The notes below the pieces were generated by a model, which saw only the letters and a program-made list of their open reading frames with translations, searched no databases and was not told where the DNA came from. The translations under genes were made by a program, and so were the position numbers. A stretch of DNA of 64,000 nt from Muribaculaceae bacterium. GTDB lineage: Bacteria > Bacteroidota > Bacteroidia > Bacteroidales > Muribaculaceae. The stretch spans positions 31,325-95,324 of the forward strand of contig JAGATX010000023.1 of the NCBI GenBank assembly GCA_017621055.1, read 5' to 3'. This document shows positions 36,440 through 44,784 of the stretch, piece by piece (within the stretch, counting starts at the first letter, position 1; the number at the start of each line of letters is the position of its first letter).

Positions 36440-36454
36440 TGCAGCGCAAAATTA
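36440..36454 (-). promoter_or_regulatory. plsC -7 element and mirrored downstream motif
   Basis: On the minus strand TAATTTTGCGCTGCA contains the -7 element TAATTTTG (36447-36454). It is the inverted copy of the fabG promoter segment at 36499-36513, with 14 of 15 bases matching. Confidence 0.7.
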
Positions 36455-36498
36455 CGCTTTTTTCCGTTACGATACCACCGCGGGAACAAAAAAATTAG

Positions 36499-36513
36499 TA
36501 ACTTTGCGCTGCA
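36499..36513 (+). promoter_or_regulatory. fabG -7 element and mirrored downstream motif
   Basis: TAACTTTGCGCTGCA contains the -7 element TAACTTTG (36499-36506). The -33 part is weak (GTT 20 nt upstream). It mirrors the plsC element. Confidence 0.7.
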
Positions 36514-36515
36514 GA

Positions 36516-36553
36516 AAGTAATAAATCTGTCATAAAGTAATAAACCTATCATA
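36516..36553 (+). repeat. Tandem 19-base repeat in the fabG leader
   Basis: Two adjacent 19-base units (36516-36534 and 36535-36553) both begin AAGTAATAAA and end in TCATA. They differ at two positions only. They lie between the promoter and the fabG start at 36574. Confidence 0.85.
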
Positions 36554-36573
36554 AAACTGACGTTTAAAGTAAA

Positions 36574-37320
36574 ATGAAATTACTCGAAGGAAAAACCGCA
36601 CTTATCACCGGCGCCGCCCGCGGCATCGGCAAGGCTCTTGCCCTGCGCTTCGCCGCCGAGGGTGCCAACATAGCATTCACTGACCTCGTTATCGATGAAA
36701 ACGGCAAGGAAACGGAAAAAGAAATAGCAGCTTTGGGAGTCAAGGCCAAAGGCTATGCCTCCAACGCTGCCGATTTTGCACAGACAGAGGCCGTGGTTGC
36801 CGAAGTCCTCGCCGATTTCGGCCGTATCGACATTCTGGTGAACAATGCCGGTATCACCAAAGACGGTCTGATGATGCGCATGACCGAGGCTCAGTGGGAC
36901 GCCGTGATAGCCGTCAACCTCAAGAGCGCCTTCAACTTCATACACGCCGTACTGCCCGTGATGATGCGTCAGCGCGGCGGTTCTATCATCAACATGGCAT
37001 CGGTGGTAGGTGTTCACGGCAATGCCGGTCAGGCTAACTATGCCGCTTCCAAGGCCGGCCTGATAGCCCTGGCGAAGAGTATAGCCCAGGAAGTAGGCAG
37101 CCGCGGCATACGTGCCAACGCCATAGCTCCCGGATTTATCGAGACGGCCATGACGGCAGCGCTCCCCGACAACGTGCGCGAGGAATGGGTTAAGAAAATA
37201 CCTCTCCGCCGCGGCGGCAAGGTCGACGACATCGCCGATGTAGCCACATTCCTGGCATCCGATATGTCGAGCTACGTCACCGGCCAGGTTATCCAGGTCG
37301 ACGGCGGCATGAACATGTAA
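36574..37320 (+). CDS. fabG: 3-oxoacyl-ACP reductase
   Basis: A 248-residue short-chain dehydrogenase that reduces 3-oxoacyl-ACP in each round of fatty-acid elongation. The NADPH-binding TGAARGIGKA is at residues 10-19, NNAGITKDGL near 90, and the Ser-Tyr-Lys set in ASVVG and YAASKAG near 140-158. The ending VIQVDGGMNM is the typical FabG end. Length is exact for the family. It diverges from plsC and has its own terminator. Some FabG-like paralogues use other substrates, but the match here is very close. Confidence 0.93.
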   Translation: MKLLEGKTALITGAARGIGKALALRFAAEGANIAFTDLVIDENGKETEKEIAALGVKAKGYASNAADFAQTEAVVAEVLADFGRIDILVNNAGITKDGLMMRMTEAQWDAVIAVNLKSAFNFIHAVLPVMMRQRGGSIINMASVVGVHGNAGQANYAASKAGLIALAKSIAQEVGSRGIRANAIAPGFIETAMTAALPDNVREEWVKKIPLRRGGKVDDIADVATFLASDMSSYVTGQVIQVDGGMNM

Positions 37321-37336
37321 TTCTTACTGAACTTAC

Positions 37337-37369
37337 AGTCTGCGGCGGTCCTCCGCGCCGCCGCAGACT
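37337..37369 (+). terminator. Stem-loop after fabG
   Basis: AGTCTGCGGCGG (37337-37348) pairs perfectly with CCGCCGCAGACT (37358-37369). Only two T follow, so strength is uncertain. Confidence 0.65.
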
Positions 37370-37376
37370 TTCCCCC

Positions 37377-37415
37377 TCACCTCTGACCTCTGACCTGAAA
37401 CCTCTTACCTCCTTT
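37377..37415 (+). repeat. CT-rich short direct repeats before the SGNH hydrolase gene
   Basis: The heptamer CTCTGAC occurs twice in tandem, followed by the degenerate copies CTGAAAC and CTCTTAC. It fills most of the space between the fabG stem-loop and the next start codon. Confidence 0.6.
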
Positions 37416-37431
37416 AGCCTTACCTTATATC

Positions 37432-38505
37432 ATGAAACAACTTTTACTGCTGCCATTGTTGCTGTTGGCCACTACCGCTTTTGCAGGCATCGAATACCAT
37501 GATGCTGCCGGTCTTCCCCGTCTGGGCAGCGCCGCCCCCGACGCCTCGATGGTGTATACCCGCCTGCCCGACTCTCTGCAGGGTCGCGTACGCGATGAGC
37601 TGTGGGATCTTGGCAAACACAGCGCCGGCATAGTCGTTCGTTTCCGCACGGCGGCCACCGAAATCCACGCCCGTTGGCACAACCGCATTAAATTCGACAT
37701 GAACCACATGACGCCCACGGGCATCCGCGGTCTCGACCTCTATATGCTCGACCCCGACAGCACGTGGAGTTTTGTCAACAGCGGTCGTCCGTCGCTGTCG
37801 AAGGCTACCACCGAGACCAAAATCGCCGGTGGGCTGGCGCCGGGCGTAGAGCGTGAGTTCATGCTCTATCTGCCGCTCTACGACGGAGTGGACAGCCTCT
37901 ATATCGGCATCGACAGCGCCGCAACGCTGCTGCCGCCGGACGTCGATTTGCCGCGAGCCGGTAAACCGGTCGTGATGTACGGCTCGAGCATCCTTCAGGG
38001 CGGCTGCGCCACGCGCCCCGGCATGGCCCACACAAACATACTGATGCGACGCCTCAACCGCGAGGTCATAAACCTGGGTTTCAGCGGCAACGCGCGCCTC
38101 GACCCGGAGATGGCGTCGCTGATGGCCGATATCGACGCCTCGGTCTATGTTGTGGACGCGCTGCCCAACTGTACGGCCGACGTTATCGACGAGCGTGCCG
38201 CAGAATTCATCCGTATACTGCGCTCGCGGCGTCCCGGCACACCTATCCTCCTTGTGGAGAGCCCGATTTTTCCTCTCGCGCGCTACGATGCTTCAGTAGC
38301 GGAGACACTGGCCGACAAAAATCGGCGTCTGCGCGCCATCTATGAAACGATGCACGCCTCCGACCCCAATCTCTATTATTTCGACAGCTCGCTCATCCTC
38401 GGCAACGATACCGAGGGAACAGTCGACAACTATCACTTCACCGACGCAGCTTTCACGGCCTTTGCCGAACGGTTGCTGCCTATACTCCAGTCACTTAGCA
38501 AATAA
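37432..38505 (+). CDS. Secreted SGNH/GDSL-family hydrolase with N-terminal beta domain
   Basis: A 357-residue protein with a signal peptide (MKQLLLLPLLLLATTAFAG). The N-terminal ~150 residues look like the jelly-roll domain that precedes the catalytic part in many Bacteroidota esterases. The SGNH domain follows: YGSSILQGG (catalytic Ser, ~residue 184), NLGFSGNARLD (Gly block), DALPN (Asn block) and the late DNYHFTDAAF (Asp and His). Family members remove acetyl or other acyl groups from polysaccharides. It precedes the GHL10/YngK-like gene by 29 bases, suggesting joint action on a glycan. Confidence 0.85.
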   Translation: MKQLLLLPLLLLATTAFAGIEYHDAAGLPRLGSAAPDASMVYTRLPDSLQGRVRDELWDLGKHSAGIVVRFRTAATEIHARWHNRIKFDMNHMTPTGIRGLDLYMLDPDSTWSFVNSGRPSLSKATTETKIAGGLAPGVEREFMLYLPLYDGVDSLYIGIDSAATLLPPDVDLPRAGKPVVMYGSSILQGGCATRPGMAHTNILMRRLNREVINLGFSGNARLDPEMASLMADIDASVYVVDALPNCTADVIDERAAEFIRILRSRRPGTPILLVESPIFPLARYDASVAETLADKNRRLRAIYETMHASDPNLYYFDSSLILGNDTEGTVDNYHFTDAAFTAFAERLLPILQSLSK

Positions 38506-38534
38506 ATTATTTACAATCTATCACTGATCTTCCA

Positions 38535-41363
38535 ATGAAAAAATTACTCACAATCGCCCTTGTGCTGCTCATGGCATTGCCGGCATTGGCACAAGCCCCG
38601 AAACGCGAGTTCCGTTCAGTCTGGCTCACCTCTTATGTGCGCATCGACTGGCCAAGTCGCGAGGCCGTAGGAAATCCTACAAAGGCTAAGGCCGAACTGC
38701 TCTCATTCATAGAAAACCATGCCGACCGCAACTATACGGGCATATGCCTGCACGTGCGCGAGGCTGCCGATGCCAACTACCAGTCGAGTTACGAGCCCTG
38801 GGCTGTGGAACTCACCGGCACGCGCGGCAAGAACCCGGGCTGGGATCCGCTGGCGTTCGCCGTGGAGGAATGCCACAAGCGCGGCATAGAGTGCTATGCA
38901 TGGGTGAACCCCTTCCGCTTCAATTATCGCGGCGAGTCGCGCAGCACGCCTCAGGATGCATATGTCCGCAATCAGGGCTGGCTGATATCCTACGGTGGCA
39001 AGGACGTATTCAACCCGGCGCTCCCCGAAGTACGTCAGTACATATATAATATAATACGCGAAATCTACACCAACTATCGCATCGACGGCATGCTGTTCGA
39101 CGATTATTTCTATCCCAACAGCATCCCTGCCGACAGCAGTGCCGATGACTACGACGATTTCGTGGAGCAGAACCCCGGCAAGCAGCCCAGCTACCGGAAC
39201 ATCCAGGACTGGCGCCGCGGCAACATCAACCTGTTCATGCGCGAGCTCTATGCCCAGATACAGAACGAACGACCCGATCTCCGCTTCGGTGTCAGCCCCG
39301 CCGGCATAGGCTTCAAGGGCTATGCCGCCGCAGGGGTAGACCCGTGCCCCGTCGGCAACGACTGGCAGTATGAGGATATCTGCTCCGACCCTCTGGCATG
39401 GCTCAAGGACGGCTCGCTCGATTTCATATCTCCGCAGATCTATTGGGCAGTGTCGCCCGATGCCAACCGCTACACCAGCGCAGCGCCCCACACGCCGCTG
39501 GCGCGCTGGTGGGCCGAGGTGTCGCAGCATTTCAACCGTCACTTCTACACCTCGACGGCTGCATATATGTTCATCGACGGCGATAACCGCCCTGTCTACA
39601 ACAACGAAACCAACTGGGCCGACATCGGCAAACAGATAGAACTCAACCGCCAGTTCTCGGCGCCCGGCACCTGCGGCACGATTGCCTATTCCGCCAAATA
39701 TATGGATGGTCCCCTGTGCTCGGGCTGGGGCGACTATCTGCAGGCCCACCAGTTCCAGACAAAATCGCTCATTCCCATCGTGGCATGGAAAGAGCATGCG
39801 CCCCTGACGGCACCGGTGGCCACACGCACGGGCAATACCCTGGACTGGAGCACCGGCGAGGCAGCACCCTCCGGCCATGATCCCATACGCCGTTACACCG
39901 TCTATGCCATACCTCAGGACATCAGCGCCTCCGGCGCCGCCGATCTCGGAGGAGACGGCCTGAGCGCCACCTACCTCCGCGCCATTGTCTACGACCAGAA
40001 GTGGGACATTCCCGCAAACTTCCGCACCGGTTACTGGTATGCCGTCTGCGCCTACGACGGCTATGGATATGAATCGGAGCCGTGTCTGGTAGGCACTCCC
40101 GGCGAGAGCACCACCACGCGCGACCAGACTGAATACAGCGATGTCGACGGTATCTCGCTTACCAACCTGTGGTTCCGCTCGGTCGAGGCTCCTTACGCCA
40201 ATTTCAGCGTCGACGGCAACGGAAGTCTCAACCGCGGCATGGTGGTGACGCCCTCCAAGGTATTTATCACCGGCAAGAACAAAAATGCAGACCCCGACCG
40301 CTGCTTCCTCATCACCTACGACACCCGCACAGGCGAGTATCTTGGCGAAATCAGCCTGCCTATCAACACGTCGGGCTATGCCTGCAACGACATCATCAAG
40401 GACAATCTGGGTAACATATACATCACCAACCTTGTTCTCAACATCTCCACGGCTCCTGTGCGGCTTTATCCCTTCGACCCCGAGACCGCCACTGTCGGCA
40501 CGCCCATAGAACTTACAGGCGGTTCTCAGACCGGCCGCGTGGACCATGTATCGGTTTTCGCCGACCCGTCGGACCCCACAAGCCTCACGGTGTTCGCCGC
40601 TGTGGCCAACAGTTCCACGATAGTCCGCTGGAAAGTTGAAAACGGCATCCAGACCGGCATGAAGGCTGCCACCGTCTCGGCATTTCAGCCTGCCGGCGCC
40701 GGCAACTTCGGCATAGCTCCGCGCACCCACGCCCTGAGTTCCCTCATCGTTGTGGTTGACGGCGGCAACACTTATCCCACCGAGTATCTGTTCACCAACG
40801 GCTCGAACACCGACTACTTCGGCAGCGACGCCACCCTCATCCCCGACGGCTTCCAGAGCAATGGTTTCAGTCGTGCTCCCAACCTTGAGGTCAAGGGCTA
40901 TGCCTCCGCCGACCATTTCGCCGCCACTGGCTACAAATTCAATCTCATATCGCTGTCGAACGCCCGCGCCATCGGTCACAAACTTATGTGGACCATCCCG
41001 CAGGTCAATATCGGGTCGACTTCGAGCACCACAATGTCGACGCCCATCGACTTTGCCGAATTCCGCGAGGACGGCGTGGACAAGGCCTATTGCGCGATCT
41101 ATGCGCCCGGCAACGGTTTGGGGGTATACATGCTTACGCGCACCGGTGGCAGCACTGTGCTCTCGCCCGATGCCATGGCACCTGGCATGACCCTTTGCGG
41201 TAACACCGTGACCTTCTGCACGCGCGTGGCTGTGGTGACTGTATATCGTCCCGACGGTACCATGGTAGCCGCTGGCACGGATACCGATACAGTCGAACTG
41301 CCCGCTGCAAACGGCATATATATCGTCATTGCCGACGGCCGCTCATACAAAGTGGCAATCTGA
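38535..41363 (+). CDS. Secreted GHL10/YngK-like glycoside hydrolase family protein with C-terminal sorting tail
   Basis: A 942-residue secreted protein with a signal peptide ending near LPALAQA. Residues ~24-420 form the GHL10 (DUF187, YngK-like) TIM-barrel: REFRSVWLTSYVRIDWPS, YTGICLHVREAADANY, WDPLAFAVEECHKRGIECYAW and IDGMLFDDYFYP. A fibronectin-III-like module (~420-530) and a large beta-rich, DUF4623-like region follow. The last ~60 residues (VVTVYRPDGTMV ... GIYIVIADGRSYKVAI) look like a type A type-IX-secretion sorting signal. Members are thought to act on cell-wall or exopolysaccharide, but the substrate is not established. Confidence 0.85.
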   Translation: MKKLLTIALVLLMALPALAQAPKREFRSVWLTSYVRIDWPSREAVGNPTKAKAELLSFIENHADRNYTGICLHVREAADANYQSSYEPWAVELTGTRGKNPGWDPLAFAVEECHKRGIECYAWVNPFRFNYRGESRSTPQDAYVRNQGWLISYGGKDVFNPALPEVRQYIYNIIREIYTNYRIDGMLFDDYFYPNSIPADSSADDYDDFVEQNPGKQPSYRNIQDWRRGNINLFMRELYAQIQNERPDLRFGVSPAGIGFKGYAAAGVDPCPVGNDWQYEDICSDPLAWLKDGSLDFISPQIYWAVSPDANRYTSAAPHTPLARWWAEVSQHFNRHFYTSTAAYMFIDGDNRPVYNNETNWADIGKQIELNRQFSAPGTCGTIAYSAKYMDGPLCSGWGDYLQAHQFQTKSLIPIVAWKEHAPLTAPVATRTGNTLDWSTGEAAPSGHDPIRRYTVYAIPQDISASGAADLGGDGLSATYLRAIVYDQKWDIPANFRTGYWYAVCAYDGYGYESEPCLVGTPGESTTTRDQTEYSDVDGISLTNLWFRSVEAPYANFSVDGNGSLNRGMVVTPSKVFITGKNKNADPDRCFLITYDTRTGEYLGEISLPINTSGYACNDIIKDNLGNIYITNLVLNISTAPVRLYPFDPETATVGTPIELTGGSQTGRVDHVSVFADPSDPTSLTVFAAVANSSTIVRWKVENGIQTGMKAATVSAFQPAGAGNFGIAPRTHALSSLIVVVDGGNTYPTEYLFTNGSNTDYFGSDATLIPDGFQSNGFSRAPNLEVKGYASADHFAATGYKFNLISLSNARAIGHKLMWTIPQVNIGSTSSTTMSTPIDFAEFREDGVDKAYCAIYAPGNGLGVYMLTRTGGSTVLSPDAMAPGMTLCGNTVTFCTRVAVVTVYRPDGTMVAAGTDTDTVELPAANGIYIVIADGRSYKVAI

Positions 41364-41390
41364 AACTTAGCACCGCGTTAAAACGTTATA

Positions 41391-41425
41391 TTAAGGCCGC
41401 CGGTTTTTTCCCCGACGGCCTTTTT
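41391..41425 (+). terminator. Terminator after the GHL10-like gene
   Basis: AAGGCCG (41393-41399) pairs with CGGCCTT (41416-41422), followed by a T-run. It lies 30 bases after the stop. Confidence 0.75.
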
Positions 41426-41468
41426 CAGACCTTTCCTGGCAGCCTGACCCAAAAAAGCGGCCGCAAAA

Positions 41469-41499
41469 TTGATTTATAGGAATAAAAATGTTAATTTTG
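41469..41499 (+). promoter_or_regulatory. Promoter for tig
   Basis: TTG (41469-41471) and TAATTTTG (41492-41499) are 20 nt apart, matching the consensus. The leader is ~65 bases. Confidence 0.85.
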
Positions 41500-41570
41500 C
41501 ACTTTGAAACCGCTATGGCGGCCTCTCTCTGCCCTACAACAAGTAAATTCAAACAATAACTAACTGATAA

Positions 41571-42986
41571 ATGAACGTACAATACGAGAAAAAAGGCAAT
41601 CTTGAAGGCGTGATCACCGTGAACCTTCTTGAAGCCGACTACGAACCCAAAGTAGTCAAAGAACTCAAGGAAATAGGCAATACCCGTCAGATCCCCGGTT
41701 TCCGCAAAGGCCATGTCGAACTGTCGCAGCTCCGCAAACGCTTCGGAAAGGACGTGAAGGTGAAAGTGGTGAACGACCTCGCCATCGAGGAGACCCTCAA
41801 ATACATTCAGGACAACAAGCTGGACGTCCTGGGGCAGCCCGTACCGGCACGCGATCATAACTTCAACCTCGACGATGCCGACATAACCTTCGCCTACGAA
41901 ATCGGTCTGGCTCCCGAACTCGACATGAAGCTCGACCAGAGCACAACCATCAACTATTACAACATCGCCGTATCCGACAAGATGATCGACGAGCAGGACG
42001 AAGAGCTCCGAATGCGCGCCGGCACTCAGGAGCCCGGCACCGAATATGCCGACCGCGCACTGGTAAAGGGTTCCATCATGCAGCTCGATGCCGAAGGCAA
42101 CGTCCGCTCCGATGCCGACGCCATTCAGGTTACCGACGGAATCCTCGCGCCCTTCCTGTTCAAGAGCAAAGAGGAGGCCGACAAGTTTGTGGGCACCAAG
42201 GTGGGCGACAAGGTAGTGTTCGACGCTTTCGCCACCTGCGACGGCAACGAGGCCGAACTGGCGTCCATGCTCCACATCGACCGCGACAAAATTGAAAGCG
42301 CCCGCGGCAATTTCGAGATCACCATCACAGAATTCATGATTCACAAAAAAGCCGAACTCGGTCAGGAATTCTACGACAAGGTATTCGGTCCCGACACCGT
42401 GCACGACGAAAAGGAATACCGTGCCAAACTCGTTGAGGGCATTGAGCAGGCTCTTCAGCCCAACAGCCGCCAGCTCTTCGTGCGCACTGCCGAAGACTAC
42501 CTGATGGAGACCTACGGCACCACCATGGAGCTGCCCATGAGCTTCCTGCGCCGCTACATGCTGCTCACAAACCGCGAACTCACCGAAGAGAGCGTCGACG
42601 AAGCCCTTCGTCAGGCCGTGCCCGGCATCAAGTGGGAAATCATAGAGAGCAAGGCTGCCGAAATTCTCAATGTCAAGGTCAACGACGACGATGTCAAGGC
42701 TTTTGCCCGCATCTTCGCCATGGAGCAGCTGCGCTCCTACGGCATGGCTCAGATGGCCGAGCAGATGGCCGACTACTATGCCGAGAACCTTATGAAGGAT
42801 GAGAAACAGCGCCGCCGTCTGGTGCGAGAGGCATTTACCGCCAAGCTCTTCAACAGCCTCCACAATGCCGTGAACCTCAACGAGAGCACCGTCAGCCTCG
42901 ACGAGTTCCGCACAATGGTCGCCGCCCTCAACAACGCTACCGGCGCTGCCGTAGCTGCAGAAGACGAACCCGCACAGCAGGCCTGA
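41571..42986 (+). CDS. tig: Trigger factor, ribosome-associated chaperone
   Basis: A 471-residue chaperone that binds near the ribosomal exit tunnel and shields nascent chains. The N-terminal ribosome-binding domain carries the signature region GNTRQIPGFRKGHVELSQLRK as two motifs (GNTRQIPGFRKG at ~residue 38). The middle part is the PPIase-like domain, here diverged and probably without isomerase activity. The C-terminal helical arms end in an Ala/Glu-rich tail. It is transcribed alone, from its own promoter to a strong terminator. clpP/clpX, which often follow tig in other phyla, are not here. Confidence 0.92.
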   Translation: MNVQYEKKGNLEGVITVNLLEADYEPKVVKELKEIGNTRQIPGFRKGHVELSQLRKRFGKDVKVKVVNDLAIEETLKYIQDNKLDVLGQPVPARDHNFNLDDADITFAYEIGLAPELDMKLDQSTTINYYNIAVSDKMIDEQDEELRMRAGTQEPGTEYADRALVKGSIMQLDAEGNVRSDADAIQVTDGILAPFLFKSKEEADKFVGTKVGDKVVFDAFATCDGNEAELASMLHIDRDKIESARGNFEITITEFMIHKKAELGQEFYDKVFGPDTVHDEKEYRAKLVEGIEQALQPNSRQLFVRTAEDYLMETYGTTMELPMSFLRRYMLLTNRELTEESVDEALRQAVPGIKWEIIESKAAEILNVKVNDDDVKAFARIFAMEQLRSYGMAQMAEQMADYYAENLMKDEKQRRRLVREAFTAKLFNSLHNAVNLNESTVSLDEFRTMVAALNNATGAAVAAEDEPAQQA

Positions 42987-43020
42987 TTTTTCAGAACTTA
43001 ACGTTTTTTCAAGCCCATAA

Positions 43021-43067
43021 ACCGGGCGCCACTCCTCGGCTGAGGAATGGCGCCCGGTATTTTTTTG
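43021..43067 (+). terminator. Terminator after tig
   Basis: ACCGGGCGCCA (43021-43031) pairs with TGGCGCCCGGT (43048-43058), with an inner TCCTC/GAGGA stem. A T-run follows. Confidence 0.9.
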
Positions 43068-43127
43068 TCCGGTCGGTCGATATTTCGGGCATTTTCAGCG
43101 ATATTACCGCACATTATTTCGAAAACG

Positions 43128-43159
43128 TTTGGACGGTTCACACTTTTTTGTTAAATTTG
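43128..43159 (+). promoter_or_regulatory. Promoter for rprX-rprY
   Basis: TTTG (43128-43131) and TAAATTTG (43152-43159) are 20 nt apart, a perfect match. The leader is ~80 bases and ends in an inverted repeat. Confidence 0.85.
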
Positions 43160-43221
43160 ACGCGAAATGTTAATTTCATATTTCAACAACTTTTGGCAAT
43201 CTTAATTGTTAACAAAATATA

Positions 43222-43237
43222 GGTTAAAAAATTAACC
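43222..43237. repeat. Inverted repeat just before the rprX start
   Basis: GGTTAA (43222-43227) and TTAACC (43232-43237) surround four A. It lies 7 bases upstream of the rprX ATG and could be a regulator site or a translation-control hairpin. Confidence 0.65.
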
Positions 43238-43244
43238 GCCTGTA

Positions 43245-44780
43245 ATGAAGAAATCGACCATCTGGATACTCGCCATCGTCATGGCCATAGCCTTTATAGG
43301 GCTACTGTGCATACAGATATTCTATATGAAGAATATCGTGCAGATACGCTACGAGCAGTTCTCGCAGGGCGTCCGCCAGAGCCTTGTCGCGGTGGCTATC
43401 CATCTGGAGCAGGACGAGACGCGCCATTTTCTGGAGGATGACCTCAGCAGCGCCGAGGCCTCGCCGCTGATGGAGCCTCTGCTTGCGGGCGACGCTCCCG
43501 AACGCGAGGGCATAGAGTACTCGTTCACCACGTCGACGGGCCTGGAGGCCAACCTCACCATCCGCGGCAATCTCAGTCAGATCAACCGCCTCGAGACGGG
43601 CTCCCGCGGCGGCCTGGCACAGCATTACCGCAACGCGCGCGACGCCTACCGCAACCGCTACCTCTATCAGAAGGGAGTGATGGACGATGTGATACTCAAC
43701 ATAATATCCCGGGCATCGAGCCGACCTATCGACGAGCGCGCCGACAGCGCCCGCGTGAGCTCCTATCTGCGCACCGAGCTCGATACGTTGGGTCTGAACG
43801 TGCCCTTCGAGTTCGCCGTGGTGAACTATGCCGGCACCGTCCTTTACAAAAGTGCCGGCTTCCGTGCCGGCCCCGGCGATCGCGACAATATGTTTGTGCA
43901 GCCGCTGTTCCCCAACGATGCCTCCGGCCCGGCAAACTATCTCAAGGTCTATTTCCCGACAAAGAAGGACTATATCTTCTCGTCGATATCGTTCATGGTG
44001 CCGGCCTTCGCATTCACATTCATACTGTTGATAATCTTTGTCTACACAATCATCGTGGCCTTCCGCCAAAAGAAGCTTACCGAGATGAAGAACGATTTCA
44101 TCAACAACATGACCCATGAGTTCAAGACCCCGATATCGTCTATCAGCCTTGCCGCGCAGATGCTCAAGGACCAGAGCGTGCGCAAGTCGCCGGCCATGCT
44201 CCAGCAGATATCCACTGTTATCAACGATGAGACAAAGCGCCTGCGCTTCCAGGTGGAGAAGGTGCTTCAGATGTCTATGTTCGACCGCCAGAAAGCCAAC
44301 CTCAAAATCGAGGATGTGGACGCCAATGTGGCGATCTTCAACATTGTGAACACCTTCAAGCTCAAGGTGGAGAAGTACGGAGGCACAATTGAGGCCAACC
44401 TCGATGCCATGGACGCCATTGTGGAGGTCGACGAGATGCATTTCACCAACGTGATATTCAACCTGCTGGATAACGCCGTGAAATATCGCTCCGAAGAACG
44501 CCCCCTGCACCTGACGGTGTGCTCGCGCGATCTCGACGACGAGCGCCTCGAAATCACCGTGGCCGACAACGGCATAGGCATTCGCCGCGATGACCTTCGC
44601 AAGATTTTCGAGAAATTCTATCGCGTATCCACCGGCAACCGTCACGACGTCAAGGGTTTCGGCCTCGGTCTCGCATATGTAAAGAAGATGGTCGAGGAAC
44701 TCGGAGGAACCATCGGCGTGGAAAGCGAATACAATGTAGGAACAAAATTTATAATCATATTACCACTCTCTAAAAACTGA
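43245..44780 (+). CDS. rprX: Sensor histidine kinase RprX
   Basis: A 511-residue inner-membrane kinase. Transmembrane helices lie at ~6-26 and ~248-271 and enclose a ~220-residue periplasmic sensor region. The phospho-acceptor His291 is in MTHEFKTPISSI. The ATP-binding domain carries NVIFNLLDNAVKY (N box), DNGIGI (G1) and GFGLGLAY (G2). It is followed after four bases by its response regulator. The pair matches the RprX/RprY system known in Bacteroides, which has been linked to stress and drug-related phenotypes. The signal here is not evident. Confidence 0.9.
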   Translation: MKKSTIWILAIVMAIAFIGLLCIQIFYMKNIVQIRYEQFSQGVRQSLVAVAIHLEQDETRHFLEDDLSSAEASPLMEPLLAGDAPEREGIEYSFTTSTGLEANLTIRGNLSQINRLETGSRGGLAQHYRNARDAYRNRYLYQKGVMDDVILNIISRASSRPIDERADSARVSSYLRTELDTLGLNVPFEFAVVNYAGTVLYKSAGFRAGPGDRDNMFVQPLFPNDASGPANYLKVYFPTKKDYIFSSISFMVPAFAFTFILLIIFVYTIIVAFRQKKLTEMKNDFINNMTHEFKTPISSISLAAQMLKDQSVRKSPAMLQQISTVINDETKRLRFQVEKVLQMSMFDRQKANLKIEDVDANVAIFNIVNTFKLKVEKYGGTIEANLDAMDAIVEVDEMHFTNVIFNLLDNAVKYRSEERPLHLTVCSRDLDDERLEITVADNGIGIRRDDLRKIFEKFYRVSTGNRHDVKGFGLGLAYVKKMVEELGGTIGVESEYNVGTKFIIILPLSKN

Positions 44781-44784
44781 AACT

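Noticed and set aside
38703-40979. 758-residue open frame on the minus strand
   Set aside because: It is the shadow of the GHL10-like gene, whose frame has a signal peptide and clear motifs.
41391-42863. 490-residue minus-strand frame
   Set aside because: Antisense to trigger factor; shadow frame.
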